Positions 1 to 8,148 are shown, counted from the stretch's first letter. The stretch is 64,000 bases of DNA from WVYX01 sp039592335 (GCA_039592335.1 JBDHBX010000001.1:62001-126000); one strand, 5' to 3'. Numbers and translations: made by a program. Notes: generated by a model not told the origin, from the letters alone.

Positions 1-178
1 TGGCGGCGGGCACCAGCACGATACCGTCCCCCACCCGCTCGCTGAGCCGGGCGCGACGGGCGCGATAGGCGTCCGCGTCGACAGGTCGCCCGGCGCCGGG
101 AAGCTGGGCCACGGGCTCCGGCGACTGGGCGAGCGCGGGGCCCGCCAACAGGCAGGCCAAGGCCAAGAGGTAGCGCAC
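1..178 (-). CDS. Exported Xaa-Pro aminopeptidase-like protein, N-terminal fragment
   Basis: The window holds only the first 59 codons; the gene runs off the left edge. A GTG start at 178-176 follows an AAAGGA ribosome site. The first 19 or so residues form a signal peptide (basic R2, a Leu/Ala-rich core, then ALAQS as a likely cleavage site). The mature part contains YRARRARLSERVGDGIVLV, which looks like the opening of the aminopeptidase P / creatinase N-terminal domain, where an RRxxL...GDGxVLVPA pattern is typical. The M24 metallopeptidase domain would lie outside the window, so the family call rests on this short motif. It is divergent from the GAF gene. Confidence 0.6.
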   Translation of the reverse strand, partial: MRYLLALACLLAGPALAQSPEPVAQLPGAGRPVDADAYRARRARLSERVGDGIVLVPAA

Positions 179-282
179 GTTGCGTCCTTTCTGCGTGAGC
201 GACGGGTCGAGTGGATTCTAGTCCCTTGACGGTTCTCCGTCGAGGCCACAAAGATTGTGTGCGCCCATATCCTGGAGCACCG

Positions 283-1059
283 ATGGCAGAGGCTGGTGGC
301 GAGGCGGCGACACCCGAACAGCTCGAGGCCCGAATCCGGGAGCTCGAGCACGAGCGCAAGCACTTGCTGGCGGTGACCGAGATCCTCGAGGAAATCACCG
401 GCACGCTGCACATCGTCGACATCCTGCAGGGTATTACCCGCAAGCTGGGCGAGACGTTCGGGCTCGACCGCTGCTCGATCTACCTGGCGGAGCAGGGCGA
501 GCGGACCGCCCGCCTCGTCGCCTCGTACGAGGACCCCTCGATCCGCAACTACGTGGTGGACCTGGACCGCTACCCAGAGGTGCGGCAGGCACTGGAATCG
601 GGCGAGACCGTGTTCATCCCCGATGCCCAGGGCCACGCCGATCTCAAGCACATCCACGGGCTGCTGGAGTCGCGGCGGGTCAAGGCCATCACCGTCGTGC
701 CTATCTCCTGGAGGGGTGCGCCCGTGGGCGCCATCTTCCTCCGCACCTTCCGCGACGGCCCCGGCTTCTCCGAAGCCGACGTCCGCTTCATCCAGGTGAT
801 CGCCGGCCTGGTGGCGAAGGCGCTGCGGAACGCCCACCGCTACGAGCAGCTCCTCAGGCAGGCCGACCAGCCCGAGTCGGCGCGCCGGGAAGATCTGCGC
901 CGCACCGTGTTCGTGGGCTTTCTGGCACGGCTGTTCGACGCGTACACCGGCCGCGACGACGCCGCGGAGCAGCTCCTGTCCAAGGCAGCCGGCGAGGAGC
1001 TCGATCGGCTCGTGGAAATCGCGCTGGCGGTGTTCACCGAGGAGGCAAAGGGCCCGTGA
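283..1059 (+). CDS. GAF domain protein
   Basis: A soluble protein of 258 residues. I chose the ATG at 283 because it follows GGAG at 273-276; an in-frame GTG at 211 would add 24 unlikely residues. Residues 10-35 form a short charged helix with an ELEHERKHL run, a probable coiled coil. A GAF domain follows at about 35-195, with the LxxILxxITRKL entry helix, a LDRCSIYL strand and PISWRGAPVGAIFLRTF near its end. The last 60 residues are helical and unassigned. There is no kinase, cyclase or DNA-binding output, so it may act as a sensor adaptor. The V4R gene follows 62 bp downstream in the same direction. Ligand unknown. Confidence 0.8.
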   Translation: MAEAGGEAATPEQLEARIRELEHERKHLLAVTEILEEITGTLHIVDILQGITRKLGETFGLDRCSIYLAEQGERTARLVASYEDPSIRNYVVDLDRYPEVRQALESGETVFIPDAQGHADLKHIHGLLESRRVKAITVVPISWRGAPVGAIFLRTFRDGPGFSEADVRFIQVIAGLVAKALRNAHRYEQLLRQADQPESARREDLRRTVFVGFLARLFDAYTGRDDAAEQLLSKAAGEELDRLVEIALAVFTEEAKGP

Positions 1060-1064
1060 CGCTC

Positions 1065-1094
1065 TTGCGCGTCCTCACCTAGGCGCCCTAAGTT
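1065..1094 (+). promoter_or_regulatory. Possible promoter for the V4R gene
   Basis: TTGCGC at 1065-1070 and TAAGTT at 1089-1094 are separated by 18 bp, about 28 bp before the ATG at 1122. The match is weak, but the TAnnnT -10 form recurs at better candidates in this window. Confidence 0.25.
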
Positions 1095-1121
1095 GCGACG
1101 TCCTCAATCAGCCGAACGACA

Positions 1122-1676
1122 ATGACACCAGCGCTGTACCAGAGCGGGGTCGTCGGCATCGGTGCGAAAGCCCTGCACACGACGCGCAGGGCGCTCATCG
1201 ACGACCTCGGCGAGGCCGGCGAAGCCCGCTTGCAGGAGATCGGCTACGCGGCCGGCGAAGAGGTGTACCACTCCTTCTGCGTTTGGCTGCCGCAGTACAC
1301 CGGCATGTCGGATCCCGGGGAGCTGGACGCCGAAACGCTGGGCGAGGTGCTGTCGGAGTTCTTCAGCGCCCTGGGCTGGGGCTCGGTGTCAGTGGAACGG
1401 GTTGGCAACTCCGGTCTCGAGATCACATCCGAGAACTGGGCCGAGGCGGACACCGAGACCCAGACGGAGTACCCCTCGTGCTATTTCACCACGGGCCTGA
1501 TGGCCAGTTTCCTCACGTGTCTCGCCGGGGGAAGCGCGTTCGCCATCATGGAGCTCGAGTGCCGCTCGCAGGGTGATGCCGGATGCAAGTTCCTGGCCGG
1601 GTCGCCGGAGACGCTGGATGCCGTGTATGAGGCGCTGAGCGAAGAGCGAGACTACCGCGCGATCCTCGGAGCGTAG
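1122..1676 (+). CDS. V4R domain protein
   Basis: The protein has 184 residues. The C-terminal half matches the V4R (4-vinyl reductase) fold: a Gly/Ala-rich FTTGLMASFLTCLAGG segment, then MELECRSQGDAGCKFLAG, where the paired cysteines (EC...GxxxCxF) are the family signature. V4R domains bind small hydrophobic ligands or metals in regulators and in bacteriochlorophyll enzymes. Here the domain stands alone with no DNA-binding or ATPase partner. No clear Shine-Dalgarno sequence precedes the ATG. The GAF gene lies 62 bp upstream, so the two may be paired small-molecule sensors; that pairing is inference. Confidence 0.75.
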   Translation: MTPALYQSGVVGIGAKALHTTRRALIDDLGEAGEARLQEIGYAAGEEVYHSFCVWLPQYTGMSDPGELDAETLGEVLSEFFSALGWGSVSVERVGNSGLEITSENWAEADTETQTEYPSCYFTTGLMASFLTCLAGGSAFAIMELECRSQGDAGCKFLAGSPETLDAVYEALSEERDYRAILGA

Positions 1677-1689
1677 GCACCGCTCCGGT

Positions 1690-2217
1690 CTAGAGTTCTT
1701 TTTCGAATCTCTCCAGCTTGGCAGCGTAGTCGGGACGCATGGTCAGCGTCCCGTCGATGATCACTTCCCGGTCCCACGGGAGGATGATGAAGCTCTCCGT
1801 CGCAAGCGCGTGGTAGTCGGGCTCGTACGGTCCCGTCTTGAACGAGACGGCGGTCCGTACCTCGGCGGGATGGTGCTGACGCACGGCCGATAGGGCAACC
1901 TTGAGCGTGTCACCGGAGTCACAGGTCTCGTCCACGATCAGCACGTGGCAGCCCCGGACCTCGGGCGGCGGGCCTGTCACGAGCGTGGGACGGCGTGCCG
2001 CCTGGCGCCGCGTGATGGACATGGCGGCGAAGTCGCGCTGCAGGATGGAGGCCACGACGGCGCCCGGGAGCACCCCTGCCTTGGCGATGCCCAGAATCAG
2101 GTCGGGTTCGTAGTCGCGGGCGATGCGCAAGGCCAACGCCCGGCACAGCTCGCCGAAGAACGTCCAGTCGATCTCGAGGACGTCGCGGGAACCATCTGAG
2201 AACATTGCGTCGTGCAT
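1690..2217 (-). CDS. Phosphoribosyltransferase family protein
   Basis: A type I phosphoribosyltransferase-like protein of 175 residues. The PRPP-binding loop is VLIVDETCDSGDTL at about residues 93-106, close to the hypoxanthine/xanthine transferase form (VLIVDDVxDTGxTL). An upstream hydrophobic LILGIAKAGVLPGAVVAS segment matches the GG/A flap strand of the fold, and the tail FIILPWDRE resembles xanthine/guanine enzymes. The base substrate cannot be read from the sequence. A second ATG at 2205 would remove four residues; neither start has a strong ribosome site. It is convergent with the V4R gene (13-bp gap) and divergent from the TPR gene. Confidence 0.75.
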   Translation of the reverse strand: MHDAMFSDGSRDVLEIDWTFFGELCRALALRIARDYEPDLILGIAKAGVLPGAVVASILQRDFAAMSITRRQAARRPTLVTGPPPEVRGCHVLIVDETCDSGDTLKVALSAVRQHHPAEVRTAVSFKTGPYEPDYHALATESFIILPWDREVIIDGTLTMRPDYAAKLERFEKEL

Positions 2218-2291
2218 GGACTTGGGATAGTAGCCCTACCACCTCGAGGCGTCTAGGCGTCTCCGCCCCCGGGCATTATCTTCCCGCTCGA

Positions 2292-2723
2292 ATGGGTTTC
2301 TGGAAACGCCTCTTCGGGCGGCGTCGTGACGCGGCCCTCAAGCCTCAGCGGCTCGACTACCTGAACGAGGCCCTGGCTCTCGAGCGCCAGGGCGACTACG
2401 ATGCCGCCCTCACCTCTTATCGCCTGGCACTGCGCGACCACCCGACCGACGCCCGGGTACTGCAGAACATGGCGATCGCGTACACCAAGACCAACCGCAC
2501 CGACGAGGCCATCCGTCATTACCGGCGTGCCCTCGAAGTGGACGTCGAGTTGCCAGGTGCCCACTACGGTCTCGCCTTTCTGCTGATGCGCCGCGGCGAG
2601 ACCGAGGTGGCCGTCGAGCACCTGCGTTTCTTCCTGCAGCGTCCCCCGCGCGGCGCGGATGCGGACAAGTGGGTGGAACACGCGCGGCAGGCCCTGGCGG
2701 AACTCAAGCAGGAGGCCCCCTGA
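2292..2723 (+). CDS. Small TPR protein
   Basis: The protein has 143 residues. After a basic leader (FWKRLFGRRR), two to three tetratricopeptide repeats run from about residue 22 to 125: LNEALALERQGDYDAALTSY, then a repeat around YTKTNRTDEAIRHYRRALEV and one around AHYGLAFLLMRRGETEVAVEH. There is no signal peptide or membrane segment, so it is probably a cytoplasmic protein-protein adaptor. The ATG at 2292 starts the basic leader; a longer frame upstream shows no protein-like features. Its TGA overlaps the start of the next gene, so the two are probably translated together. Confidence 0.8.
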   Translation: MGFWKRLFGRRRDAALKPQRLDYLNEALALERQGDYDAALTSYRLALRDHPTDARVLQNMAIAYTKTNRTDEAIRHYRRALEVDVELPGAHYGLAFLLMRRGETEVAVEHLRFFLQRPPRGADADKWVEHARQALAELKQEAP

Positions 2724-3460
2724 AGCGCTGGCCTGCGCTCACCCTGCTCACGCTCGCCTGCGGCAACCTCGCTGGCGGAGACCTCGACAGGACCATCGCG
2801 ATCGATATCCTCGGCTCCCTCACGCCGGAAGTCGAAGAGGGCGACAGTCTCCAGCTCGAGGCCCGCGCGGTAGACGCCCGCGGCGACAGCGTCCCCGATG
2901 CCGTCATTGTCTGGGCGATCGTGGATACCGGCGACGTGGGGTTCACCGTCGACCCCTCTACCGGACTGGTCGTGGCCTCGCACCCGGGAACGGGCCGGGT
3001 CGTGGCGCAGACACAGGACATTCGCTCGGGCGCGCTGCACGTCACGGTGCTTCCCGCGCCTGACAGTATGGCGGCCACGTCGGAGCTACGGCTCACGGTG
3101 GAATCCGGTGCCAGTGCCTCGCCGTCGCTCGAGGTCGTCGTCCTCGACACGACCACCGAACCGGGCACGGAACTCGCGCTTCCCGAGAAGGCGGTGCATT
3201 TTCTCGTGGTAGAGCCGCCGTCCGGGAGCCCGGAGCTGCAGGGCTTCTTCCTGGCCACCACCGACACGGTTCCGGGCAGCGACCCGTTCCGTGTCGAGGC
3301 GGTGACCGATCAGGAGGGACTGGCACGCGCCGTGGTGCGGCGCGTGATCGGCTCGACCCAACCGGACTCCACCGTGGTGCACGCCGTGGCCCTGACGGCC
3401 GCGGGCGACACGACGGCTGGCTCTCCGGTGCAGTTCGTGGTCCTGTTCGAGAACGACTGA
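2720..3460 (+). CDS. Exported protein or lipoprotein with Ig-like region; likely CTG start
   Basis: About 246 residues. The signal peptide reads LKRWPALTLLTLACGN, and its first codon is CTG at 2720, four bases after a perfect GGAGG at 2711-2715 and overlapping the TPR stop as CTGA. The nearest ordinary in-frame start, GTG at 2669, lies inside the TPR gene and would put 17 Gly/Ala-rich residues before the leader. The cysteine may be a lipoprotein site, although the lipobox is imperfect. The mature part has a bacterial Ig-like (BIG2-type) stretch at about 30-115, with EEGDSLQLEARAVDARGD and ATG-like repeats of GRVVAQT character. Function unknown; probably periplasmic or surface. Confidence 0.7.
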   Translation: MKRWPALTLLTLACGNLAGGDLDRTIAIDILGSLTPEVEEGDSLQLEARAVDARGDSVPDAVIVWAIVDTGDVGFTVDPSTGLVVASHPGTGRVVAQTQDIRSGALHVTVLPAPDSMAATSELRLTVESGASASPSLEVVVLDTTTEPGTELALPEKAVHFLVVEPPSGSPELQGFFLATTDTVPGSDPFRVEAVTDQEGLARAVVRRVIGSTQPDSTVVHAVALTAAGDTTAGSPVQFVVLFEND

Positions 3461-3495
3461 GGCATCGATGTGACCCCGGGACCCGGAGGAGTACC

Positions 3496-5295
3496 GTGAA
3501 CGCCCCTGACACCCTCACTCAGCTCTTCTTCAATGCCGTGGATCGCTTCAGCAGCAAGCAGGCCGCGGTGCGCTACAAGGAGGGCGGCAGTTGGAAGGAC
3601 ATCACGCATCAGGAGCTCGCACGGCAGGTGAAGCACGCTGCGCTTGGGCTCATGGAGCTCGGCATCCAACCCGGGGAACGCGTGGCCATCTTGTCGGAGA
3701 ATCGCCCCGAGTGGGCCGTGGCGGACTTCGCCTGCCTGACCGCCCGCTGCGCCGACGTGTCGATCTATCCCACGCTCCCGGCGCCCCAGGTCGCGTACCT
3801 CCTGGCCGACTCGGGCGCCTGCGCCGTCTTCGTCGAGAACGCAGACCAGTACGACAAGGTGGCCGCCATCCGCAGCGAGGTGCCCGGCCTGGAGCACGTA
3901 ATCGTGTTCGATGCCCAAGAGGGAATGGAGGGTCCGGGGCTGATCAGCCACCAGGAGCTGTTGCAGCGGGGAGCCGCCGCCGAGGACCGATACCCGGCCT
4001 ATCGCGAGGACGCCCTCGCGGTGGACCGGGATGCCCTCGCGACCCTGATCTACACGTCGGGCACGACGGGACCGCCGAAGGGTGTGATGCTGACGCACTA
4101 CAACTTCTGCTCCAACGTCGTCGCCGCCCTCAAGGTGCTCTTCATCAGCTCGGAGGACTCGTGCCTCTCTCTGCTTCCGCTGTCGCACAGCTTCGAGCGG
4201 ATGGCCGGGCACTATGTGATGTTCCACTGCGGCGCGACCATCAACTACGCCGAGAGCGTCGAGCAGGTCCCGGCCAACCTCCAGGAGATCAAGCCGACCG
4301 TCGTGCTCTCCGTGCCGCGCCTGTTCGAGAAGATCTACGCACGGGTGCTGGAGAACGCGATGGCCGGCGGGGCCGCGAAGCGGCGTATCTTCTTCTGGGC
4401 ACGGCGCAACGCCGAGCGGTGGGCTGACCTCCAGCAGGCAGAGCAGCCCGTTCCCGCGTGGCTCGACTTCAAGAGGAAGATCGGCGACAAACTCGTCTTC
4501 TCGAAGCTCCGGGCGCGCACGGGCGGGCGGATTCGGTTCTTCGGCTCCGGCGGCGCGCCGCTGAGCCCGGAGATCGCCAAGTTCTTCTACTCGGCCGGCA
4601 TCACCATCGTCGAGGGGTACGGCCTCAGCGAGACGTCGCCGGTCCTCGCCCTCAACCCGCTCGACAAGGTCCGGATCGGCACGGTGGGACCGCCGATCCC
4701 CGGTGTCGAGCTGAAAATCGCCCCCGACGGGGAGATTCTCGCCCGCGGCCCCAACATCATGAAGGGCTACTACAACAAACCGGCGGAGACGCAGGAAGCT
4801 ATCGATGCCGACGGCTGGTTCCACACCGGCGACATCGGTGAATTCGATCAAAAGGGATACCTCAAGATCACGGATCGGAAGAAGGACTTGATCGTGACCG
4901 CGGGCGGCAAGAAGGTGGCACCGCAGCCCATCGAGAATATGATCAAGACGAACCAGTTCGTGTTGAATGCGGTGATGATCGGCGACAAGCGCAAGTTCCC
5001 GGCGTTGCTGATCGTGCCGGACCTCGAGGCCCTGAAGAAGTGGGGGACGGAGCGCGGCCTGACGTTCGGGTCGGCTACGGATTTTCTCGGGCAGGCCGAC
5101 GTGATGGCCAAGGTTGAACGGGAGGTAATGGGCAACCTGCGGGATCTGGCCGGTTTCGAGATGCCCAAGAAGATCACGCTGATCGAGGAGGACTTCACCA
5201 TCGAGCGGGGCGAGCTGACGCCGACGCTCAAGGTGAAACGCCGCATCGTCGAAGACCGGTATAAGGCGAAGATCGACGCGATGTACGCGGAGTAG
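3496..5295 (+). CDS. Long-chain acyl-CoA synthetase (AMP-forming)
   Basis: The enzyme has 599 residues and activates fatty acids to acyl-AMP and then acyl-CoA, feeding beta-oxidation or lipid synthesis. The GTG start at 3496 follows GGAGGA by five bases. Motifs of the ANL superfamily appear in order: the P-loop YTSGTTGPPKG at about 186-196, GYGLSET at about 375-381, the hinge and C-terminal segment GWFHTGDIG, then ITDRKKDLIVTAGGKK. The length and GGKKVAPQPIE ending match the FadD15/long-chain type of about 600 residues. No membrane segment is obvious. It stands alone, convergent with the SDR gene eight bases later. Chain-length preference cannot be deduced. Confidence 0.92.
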   Translation: MNAPDTLTQLFFNAVDRFSSKQAAVRYKEGGSWKDITHQELARQVKHAALGLMELGIQPGERVAILSENRPEWAVADFACLTARCADVSIYPTLPAPQVAYLLADSGACAVFVENADQYDKVAAIRSEVPGLEHVIVFDAQEGMEGPGLISHQELLQRGAAAEDRYPAYREDALAVDRDALATLIYTSGTTGPPKGVMLTHYNFCSNVVAALKVLFISSEDSCLSLLPLSHSFERMAGHYVMFHCGATINYAESVEQVPANLQEIKPTVVLSVPRLFEKIYARVLENAMAGGAAKRRIFFWARRNAERWADLQQAEQPVPAWLDFKRKIGDKLVFSKLRARTGGRIRFFGSGGAPLSPEIAKFFYSAGITIVEGYGLSETSPVLALNPLDKVRIGTVGPPIPGVELKIAPDGEILARGPNIMKGYYNKPAETQEAIDADGWFHTGDIGEFDQKGYLKITDRKKDLIVTAGGKKVAPQPIENMIKTNQFVLNAVMIGDKRKFPALLIVPDLEALKKWGTERGLTFGSATDFLGQADVMAKVEREVMGNLRDLAGFEMPKKITLIEEDFTIERGELTPTLKVKRRIVEDRYKAKIDAMYAE

Positions 5296-5303
5296 CTCCG
5301 CGC

Positions 5304-6002
5304 TTATCCGGCCGGCATCACCCGAATCCACTCCACGTTGACGTGCCGCGGTCGGGTGAGCGCGAAGAGCACCGCGTCGGCCACATCGCTCGGGAGGAGC
5401 ATCTCCGTGCGGTTGGGCACGTCGCTGCGCTCATCCGGACTGAAGGAATCCCACACCTTCGTGTCAGTGGCACCCGGGGAGACCAGCGTGCTGCGAATCC
5501 CGCTCCCGCGCAGCTCCTCCGCCATGACTTCATGCAGCCCGCGAACACCGTACTTGCTCGCACCGTACGCGGCATTGCCGGAGTACGGCCGATGGTCCAC
5601 GATGCTGCCGATCGTGACGACATGGGCCGTTCCGTCGCGTGCCAGGCGCGGAAGCAACTCCCGCAGCACGAGGAACGGGCCATACAGGTTCACATCGACC
5701 TGCAACGCGAATTCTCCTGGCGTGGTGTCGGCCAGTGGCTTGAGTAGAAAGGCGCCGGCGTTGTTGACCACGATGTGCGGCACCCCGAACACGGCCACGA
5801 CCTGCTCGACCGCGCGCCGCACGTCGGCCTCTTGTGTGACGTCACACTGCACTTCGCACCGCGTCTCGGTGCGGTTGTCGACGAGACTGCGAGCGAGACA
5901 TGCGACCCGGGCGCCGGCCTCTTCCAACCGGTCGGCGATGACCCGACCGATGCCGCGGCTCGCGCCGGTGACGACGGCGATCTTCCCAGCCAGGTCGCTC
6001 AC
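5304..6002 (-). CDS. Short-chain dehydrogenase/reductase
   Basis: A classical SDR of 232 residues. The NAD(P)-binding TGASRGIG is at residues 12-19, NNAG at 80-83, and the catalytic S133, Y146 and K150 are all present in the usual spacing. PG at the end of the central sheet (LVSPGATDT) is also typical. I chose GTG at 6002 because it overlaps the folE stop as GTGA; a TTG at 6011 is the alternative. Overlap with folE suggests co-translation, and SDRs next to GTP cyclohydrolase I can act on pterins, but nothing in this sequence proves a pteridine substrate. Confidence 0.85.
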   Translation of the reverse strand: MSDLAGKIAVVTGASRGIGRVIADRLEEAGARVACLARSLVDNRTETRCEVQCDVTQEADVRRAVEQVVAVFGVPHIVVNNAGAFLLKPLADTTPGEFALQVDVNLYGPFLVLRELLPRLARDGTAHVVTIGSIVDHRPYSGNAAYGASKYGVRGLHEVMAEELRGSGIRSTLVSPGATDTKVWDSFSPDERSDVPNRTEMLLPSDVADAVLFALTRPRHVNVEWIRVMPAG

Positions 6003-6640
6003 TCGAGCCAACTGCCCCCGTGTGCCAGCCGCAGGAACTCGTCTCGGGTAGTGCCATCGAGGAAGTTGCCGCGTAGCGCGCTCGTCACCGTCTTGGAGTT
6101 CTGCTTCTCGACACCCCGCATCATCATGCAGAGGTGGTACGCCTCGATCACGACTCCCACACCGTGCGGCTGGAGCACGCGCATCAGGGCGTCCGCTACC
6201 TGATCGGTGAGCCGCTCCTGCACCTGCAGCCGCCGTGCGTACACGTCCACGATGCGCGGTATCTTGGACAACCCGATGATCTTGCCGTTCGGCAGGTACG
6301 CCACGTGCGCCTTGCCGAAGAACGGCAGCATGTGGTGCTCACACATCGAGTAGATCTCGACGTCGCGCACCAAGACCATGCTCTCGTGCGCCTCTTCAAA
6401 GACGGCACCGCGTACAAGATCGTCCACCGACTCACCGTAGCCACACGTCAGCCAGCGGAGTGACGACTCCACTCTGGGCGGGGTACGCACGAGCCCTTCT
6501 CGCTCCGGGTCCTCGCCCAGGAGCTCCAACATGCGGCGCACCAGCGGCTGCATGCCCAGCTCCCGCGCCGCGCTGGGGAGCGGCACGACCCTTGGCGCCT
6601 CGCTGGCAGGGTCCTCGTGTGCTGGATGCTGCTTGCCCAC
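5999..6640 (-). CDS. folE: GTP cyclohydrolase I
   Basis: The enzyme has 213 residues and converts GTP to 7,8-dihydroneopterin triphosphate, the first step of folate and pterin synthesis. The zinc ligands C100 and H103 (SMCEHH) and C171 (YHLCMMMRGV) are present, and the family segment LPNGKIIGLSKIPRIV is intact. The N-terminal 25 residues are poorly conserved, as usual. The GTG start at 6640 follows AAGGAGAAGGAG closely. It is the first gene of a two-gene unit with the SDR. The spacer upstream (6641-7025) holds a large palindrome, but I see no recognisable THF or preQ1 riboswitch. Confidence 0.95.
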   Translation of the reverse strand: MGKQHPAHEDPASEAPRVVPLPSAARELGMQPLVRRMLELLGEDPEREGLVRTPPRVESSLRWLTCGYGESVDDLVRGAVFEEAHESMVLVRDVEIYSMCEHHMLPFFGKAHVAYLPNGKIIGLSKIPRIVDVYARRLQVQERLTDQVADALMRVLQPHGVGVVIEAYHLCMMMRGVEKQNSKTVTSALRGNFLDGTTRDEFLRLAHGGSWLE

Positions 6641-6800
6641 TGCTCTCTCCTTCTCCTTCAGGGCACCACACCACCCGACTCCACCAGTCGGCTCGGAGCA
6701 GGCCCGTCAAACCAAGTAATTTAGCGGGAGTTGAGTGCGTGGCGAGCCGGGGAGAGGGCCGCACGTTAGCGACGTGACACCTCACTCACCACGCAGAGGT

Positions 6801-6963
6801 GCAAAAACGGGAACGAAGAGCATTATTGAAGCCCGATTCCACAAGAACCGCACCCGCGCCACGGCGTCTGCCTTCCCCTCGGGGGCGTGCCATCGGCCGC
6901 AGCAAATGGGCGCGTGGTCGAGCTTGTTGGCTCAATAATACAGCTCTTCGCTCCCGCGATTGC
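6801..6963. repeat. Long imperfect inverted repeat
   Basis: The left arm starts at 6801 and the right arm ends at 6963. The outer 21 bases pair at 17 positions, including the 8-base block CGAAGAGC / GCTCTTCG. After a 3-base bulge, ATTATTGA pairs with TCAATAAT (8 of 8). Weaker pairing (CCACAAG with CTTGTTGG, then CGCGCC with GGCGCG) continues toward the centre. As RNA it would fold into a long rod. No second copy was seen in this window. It could be a MITE-like remnant or a structured leader. Confidence 0.6.
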
Positions 6964-6968
6964 GAGTC

Positions 6969-6974
6969 TATAAT
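6969..6974 (+). promoter_or_regulatory. Perfect TATAAT -10 box
   Basis: TATAAT lies 52 bases before the ATG at 7026, immediately after the palindrome. No good -35 hexamer is found 16-18 bases upstream (CTTCGC is there), so a strong promoter is likely only with activation or an extended element. Confidence 0.45.
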
Positions 6975-7025
6975 AGAGGTGGGTTCAGGGGGCGTCAAGA
7001 AACAAACTCCGGGATCGAGGTCGGA

Positions 7026-7175
7026 ATGAACTTGGAACTCGGTGCGGCACTATTGTTGCTGATCGCGTGGGTCCTGCTCGTCTTCGTAGCGGCAATCCCC
7101 AGTGGATGGGTACATGTTCCCCTCGCGCTGGGATGTCTGCTCGTTGCGCGGGGAATCGTGGTGGGGAAGCGCTGA
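7026..7175 (+). CDS. Small membrane protein, 49 residues
   Basis: A two-helix membrane protein of 49 residues: residues 6-26 (ALLLLIAWVLLVFVA) and 30-46 (HVPLALGCLLVARGIVV), ending in a basic GKR. The size and layout resemble the lmo0937/DUF5670 family of tiny two-helix proteins, often stress-linked, but this is resemblance of pattern only. A GAGG at 7017-7020 lies just ahead of the ATG. It has its own TATAAT at 6969 and ends four bases before the convergent GNAT gene. Confidence 0.65.
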   Translation: MNLELGAALLLLIAWVLLVFVAAIPSGWVHVPLALGCLLVARGIVVGKR

Positions 7176-7179
7176 GCTC

Positions 7180-8148
7180 CTAGATCTCCCAGTTCGAGAA
7201 TACAACCTCGCCCTTCGGCGGCCTCGCTTCCTCGAACCGCTCCAACGTCATCCGTAGGTCGGTCCAGCGCACGCGATATCCGCGCGCCAGCAGCGCTTGA
7301 TACGCGCCCGCGTACGCCGTCTGGCATCGGATGGCCACGCGGCGGATGCGCTCTGCCGCCGCGCAGGCTTCCAAAACGACGACCAGTCGCGTAAACGCTT
7401 CCTCCGAGTCGGCGAACAGCTTCAACACCCGTAACTCTTCGGGTTGGCGACTCTCGGCCAGTGGCGCGGAGTGCCACAAAGCGAATCCCGCAATGTCATC
7501 GTCTCCCTCGATGACCACGGTGTCGCCGATGCCGATCTCCGCCGTCAACTCTATCTCGCGGCTGAAGTCGTAACCCGGCGCCGAGCGGTCGAGACGCGCG
7601 CGGCAGCGCCGCACGAGCTCCCGGCTCTTGCTGCCTGGCACGGACCCGAGGCGATGATACTCCCCACCCACCCGACGGCGCGACGCCTCGCCGGTCATCG
7701 TGACGGTGAGGTGGCTGGGAAGGAAGCCAAGCCGACCATAGAATCCGATGTTCTCCACCGTGCGGGGCATCGTCTCGAGACCGAGCGTGGATACGCCGCG
7801 GTCGCGCAGCCACGTCGTAGCGGTTTCGACGATCACGCGACCCGCCCCCAGGCCCTGCCGGTCGGTGCGCACGGCCAGTGGCCCCATCCACCCCTCAGCC
7901 CCAGAGCGATGAGCGATGTTGAACGCCGCGACCTCATCGTGCTCGTCGTACCACAGCATGGCCCCCTTGCCGGCGTCGTCGATCGCGTAGCGCCAGATGT
8001 CCTCATGCAGCCTAGGGACCCGCACGCCGACCAACCCGTCACGACGGTAGCGGTCAGTGAACGCTTCCGAGAACACGCGGTTGAGCGCATCGACGTCGCC
8101 CACGGTCGCCGGCCGCGGACCCGCGAGCGATCGCTCAGGCCGCAACAT
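7180..8148 (-). CDS. Tandem GNAT N-acetyltransferase
   Basis: The protein has 322 residues. The first GNAT domain spans about residues 10-150: the acetyl-CoA loop is VRTDRQGLGAGRVIVE (the RxxGxG/A signature in the form RQGLGAG) and the following IGFYGRLGF is the usual beta-6 motif. Residues 190-310 form a second, poorly conserved GNAT-like unit (VEGDDDIAGFALWHSAPL) that lacks a clear Q/RxxGxG/A loop, so it may be structural. It overlaps the sbcC end by 14 bp and is the last gene of the long minus-strand array. Substrate unknown. Confidence 0.8.
   Translation of the reverse strand: MLRPERSLAGPRPATVGDVDALNRVFSEAFTDRYRRDGLVGVRVPRLHEDIWRYAIDDAGKGAMLWYDEHDEVAAFNIAHRSGAEGWMGPLAVRTDRQGLGAGRVIVETATTWLRDRGVSTLGLETMPRTVENIGFYGRLGFLPSHLTVTMTGEASRRRVGGEYHRLGSVPGSKSRELVRRCRARLDRSAPGYDFSREIELTAEIGIGDTVVIEGDDDIAGFALWHSAPLAESRQPEELRVLKLFADSEEAFTRLVVVLEACAAAERIRRVAIRCQTAYAGAYQALLARGYRVRWTDLRMTLERFEEARPPKGEVVFSNWEI

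Larger units (their letters stand above)
6641..7025. other. 385-bp divergent intergenic region
   Basis: This spacer separates folE (minus) from the small membrane gene (plus). It contains an imperfect palindrome at 6801-6963, two copies of AGAGGT flanking it (6795-6800 and 6975-6980) and a perfect TATAAT at 6969-6974. Short reading frames in it have no ribosome sites or protein-like composition. No RNA gene was recognised. Confidence 0.6.

Noticed and set aside
3310..5331. Open frame of 673 codons on the minus strand opposite the acyl-CoA synthetase
   Set aside because: It is His/Arg/Asp-rich, has no family motif and lies entirely under a well-supported gene. High GC keeps antisense frames open.
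6641..7025. Riboswitch or small RNA ahead of folE
   Set aside because: No THF, preQ1 or other known aptamer pattern was recognised; the palindrome does not match one.
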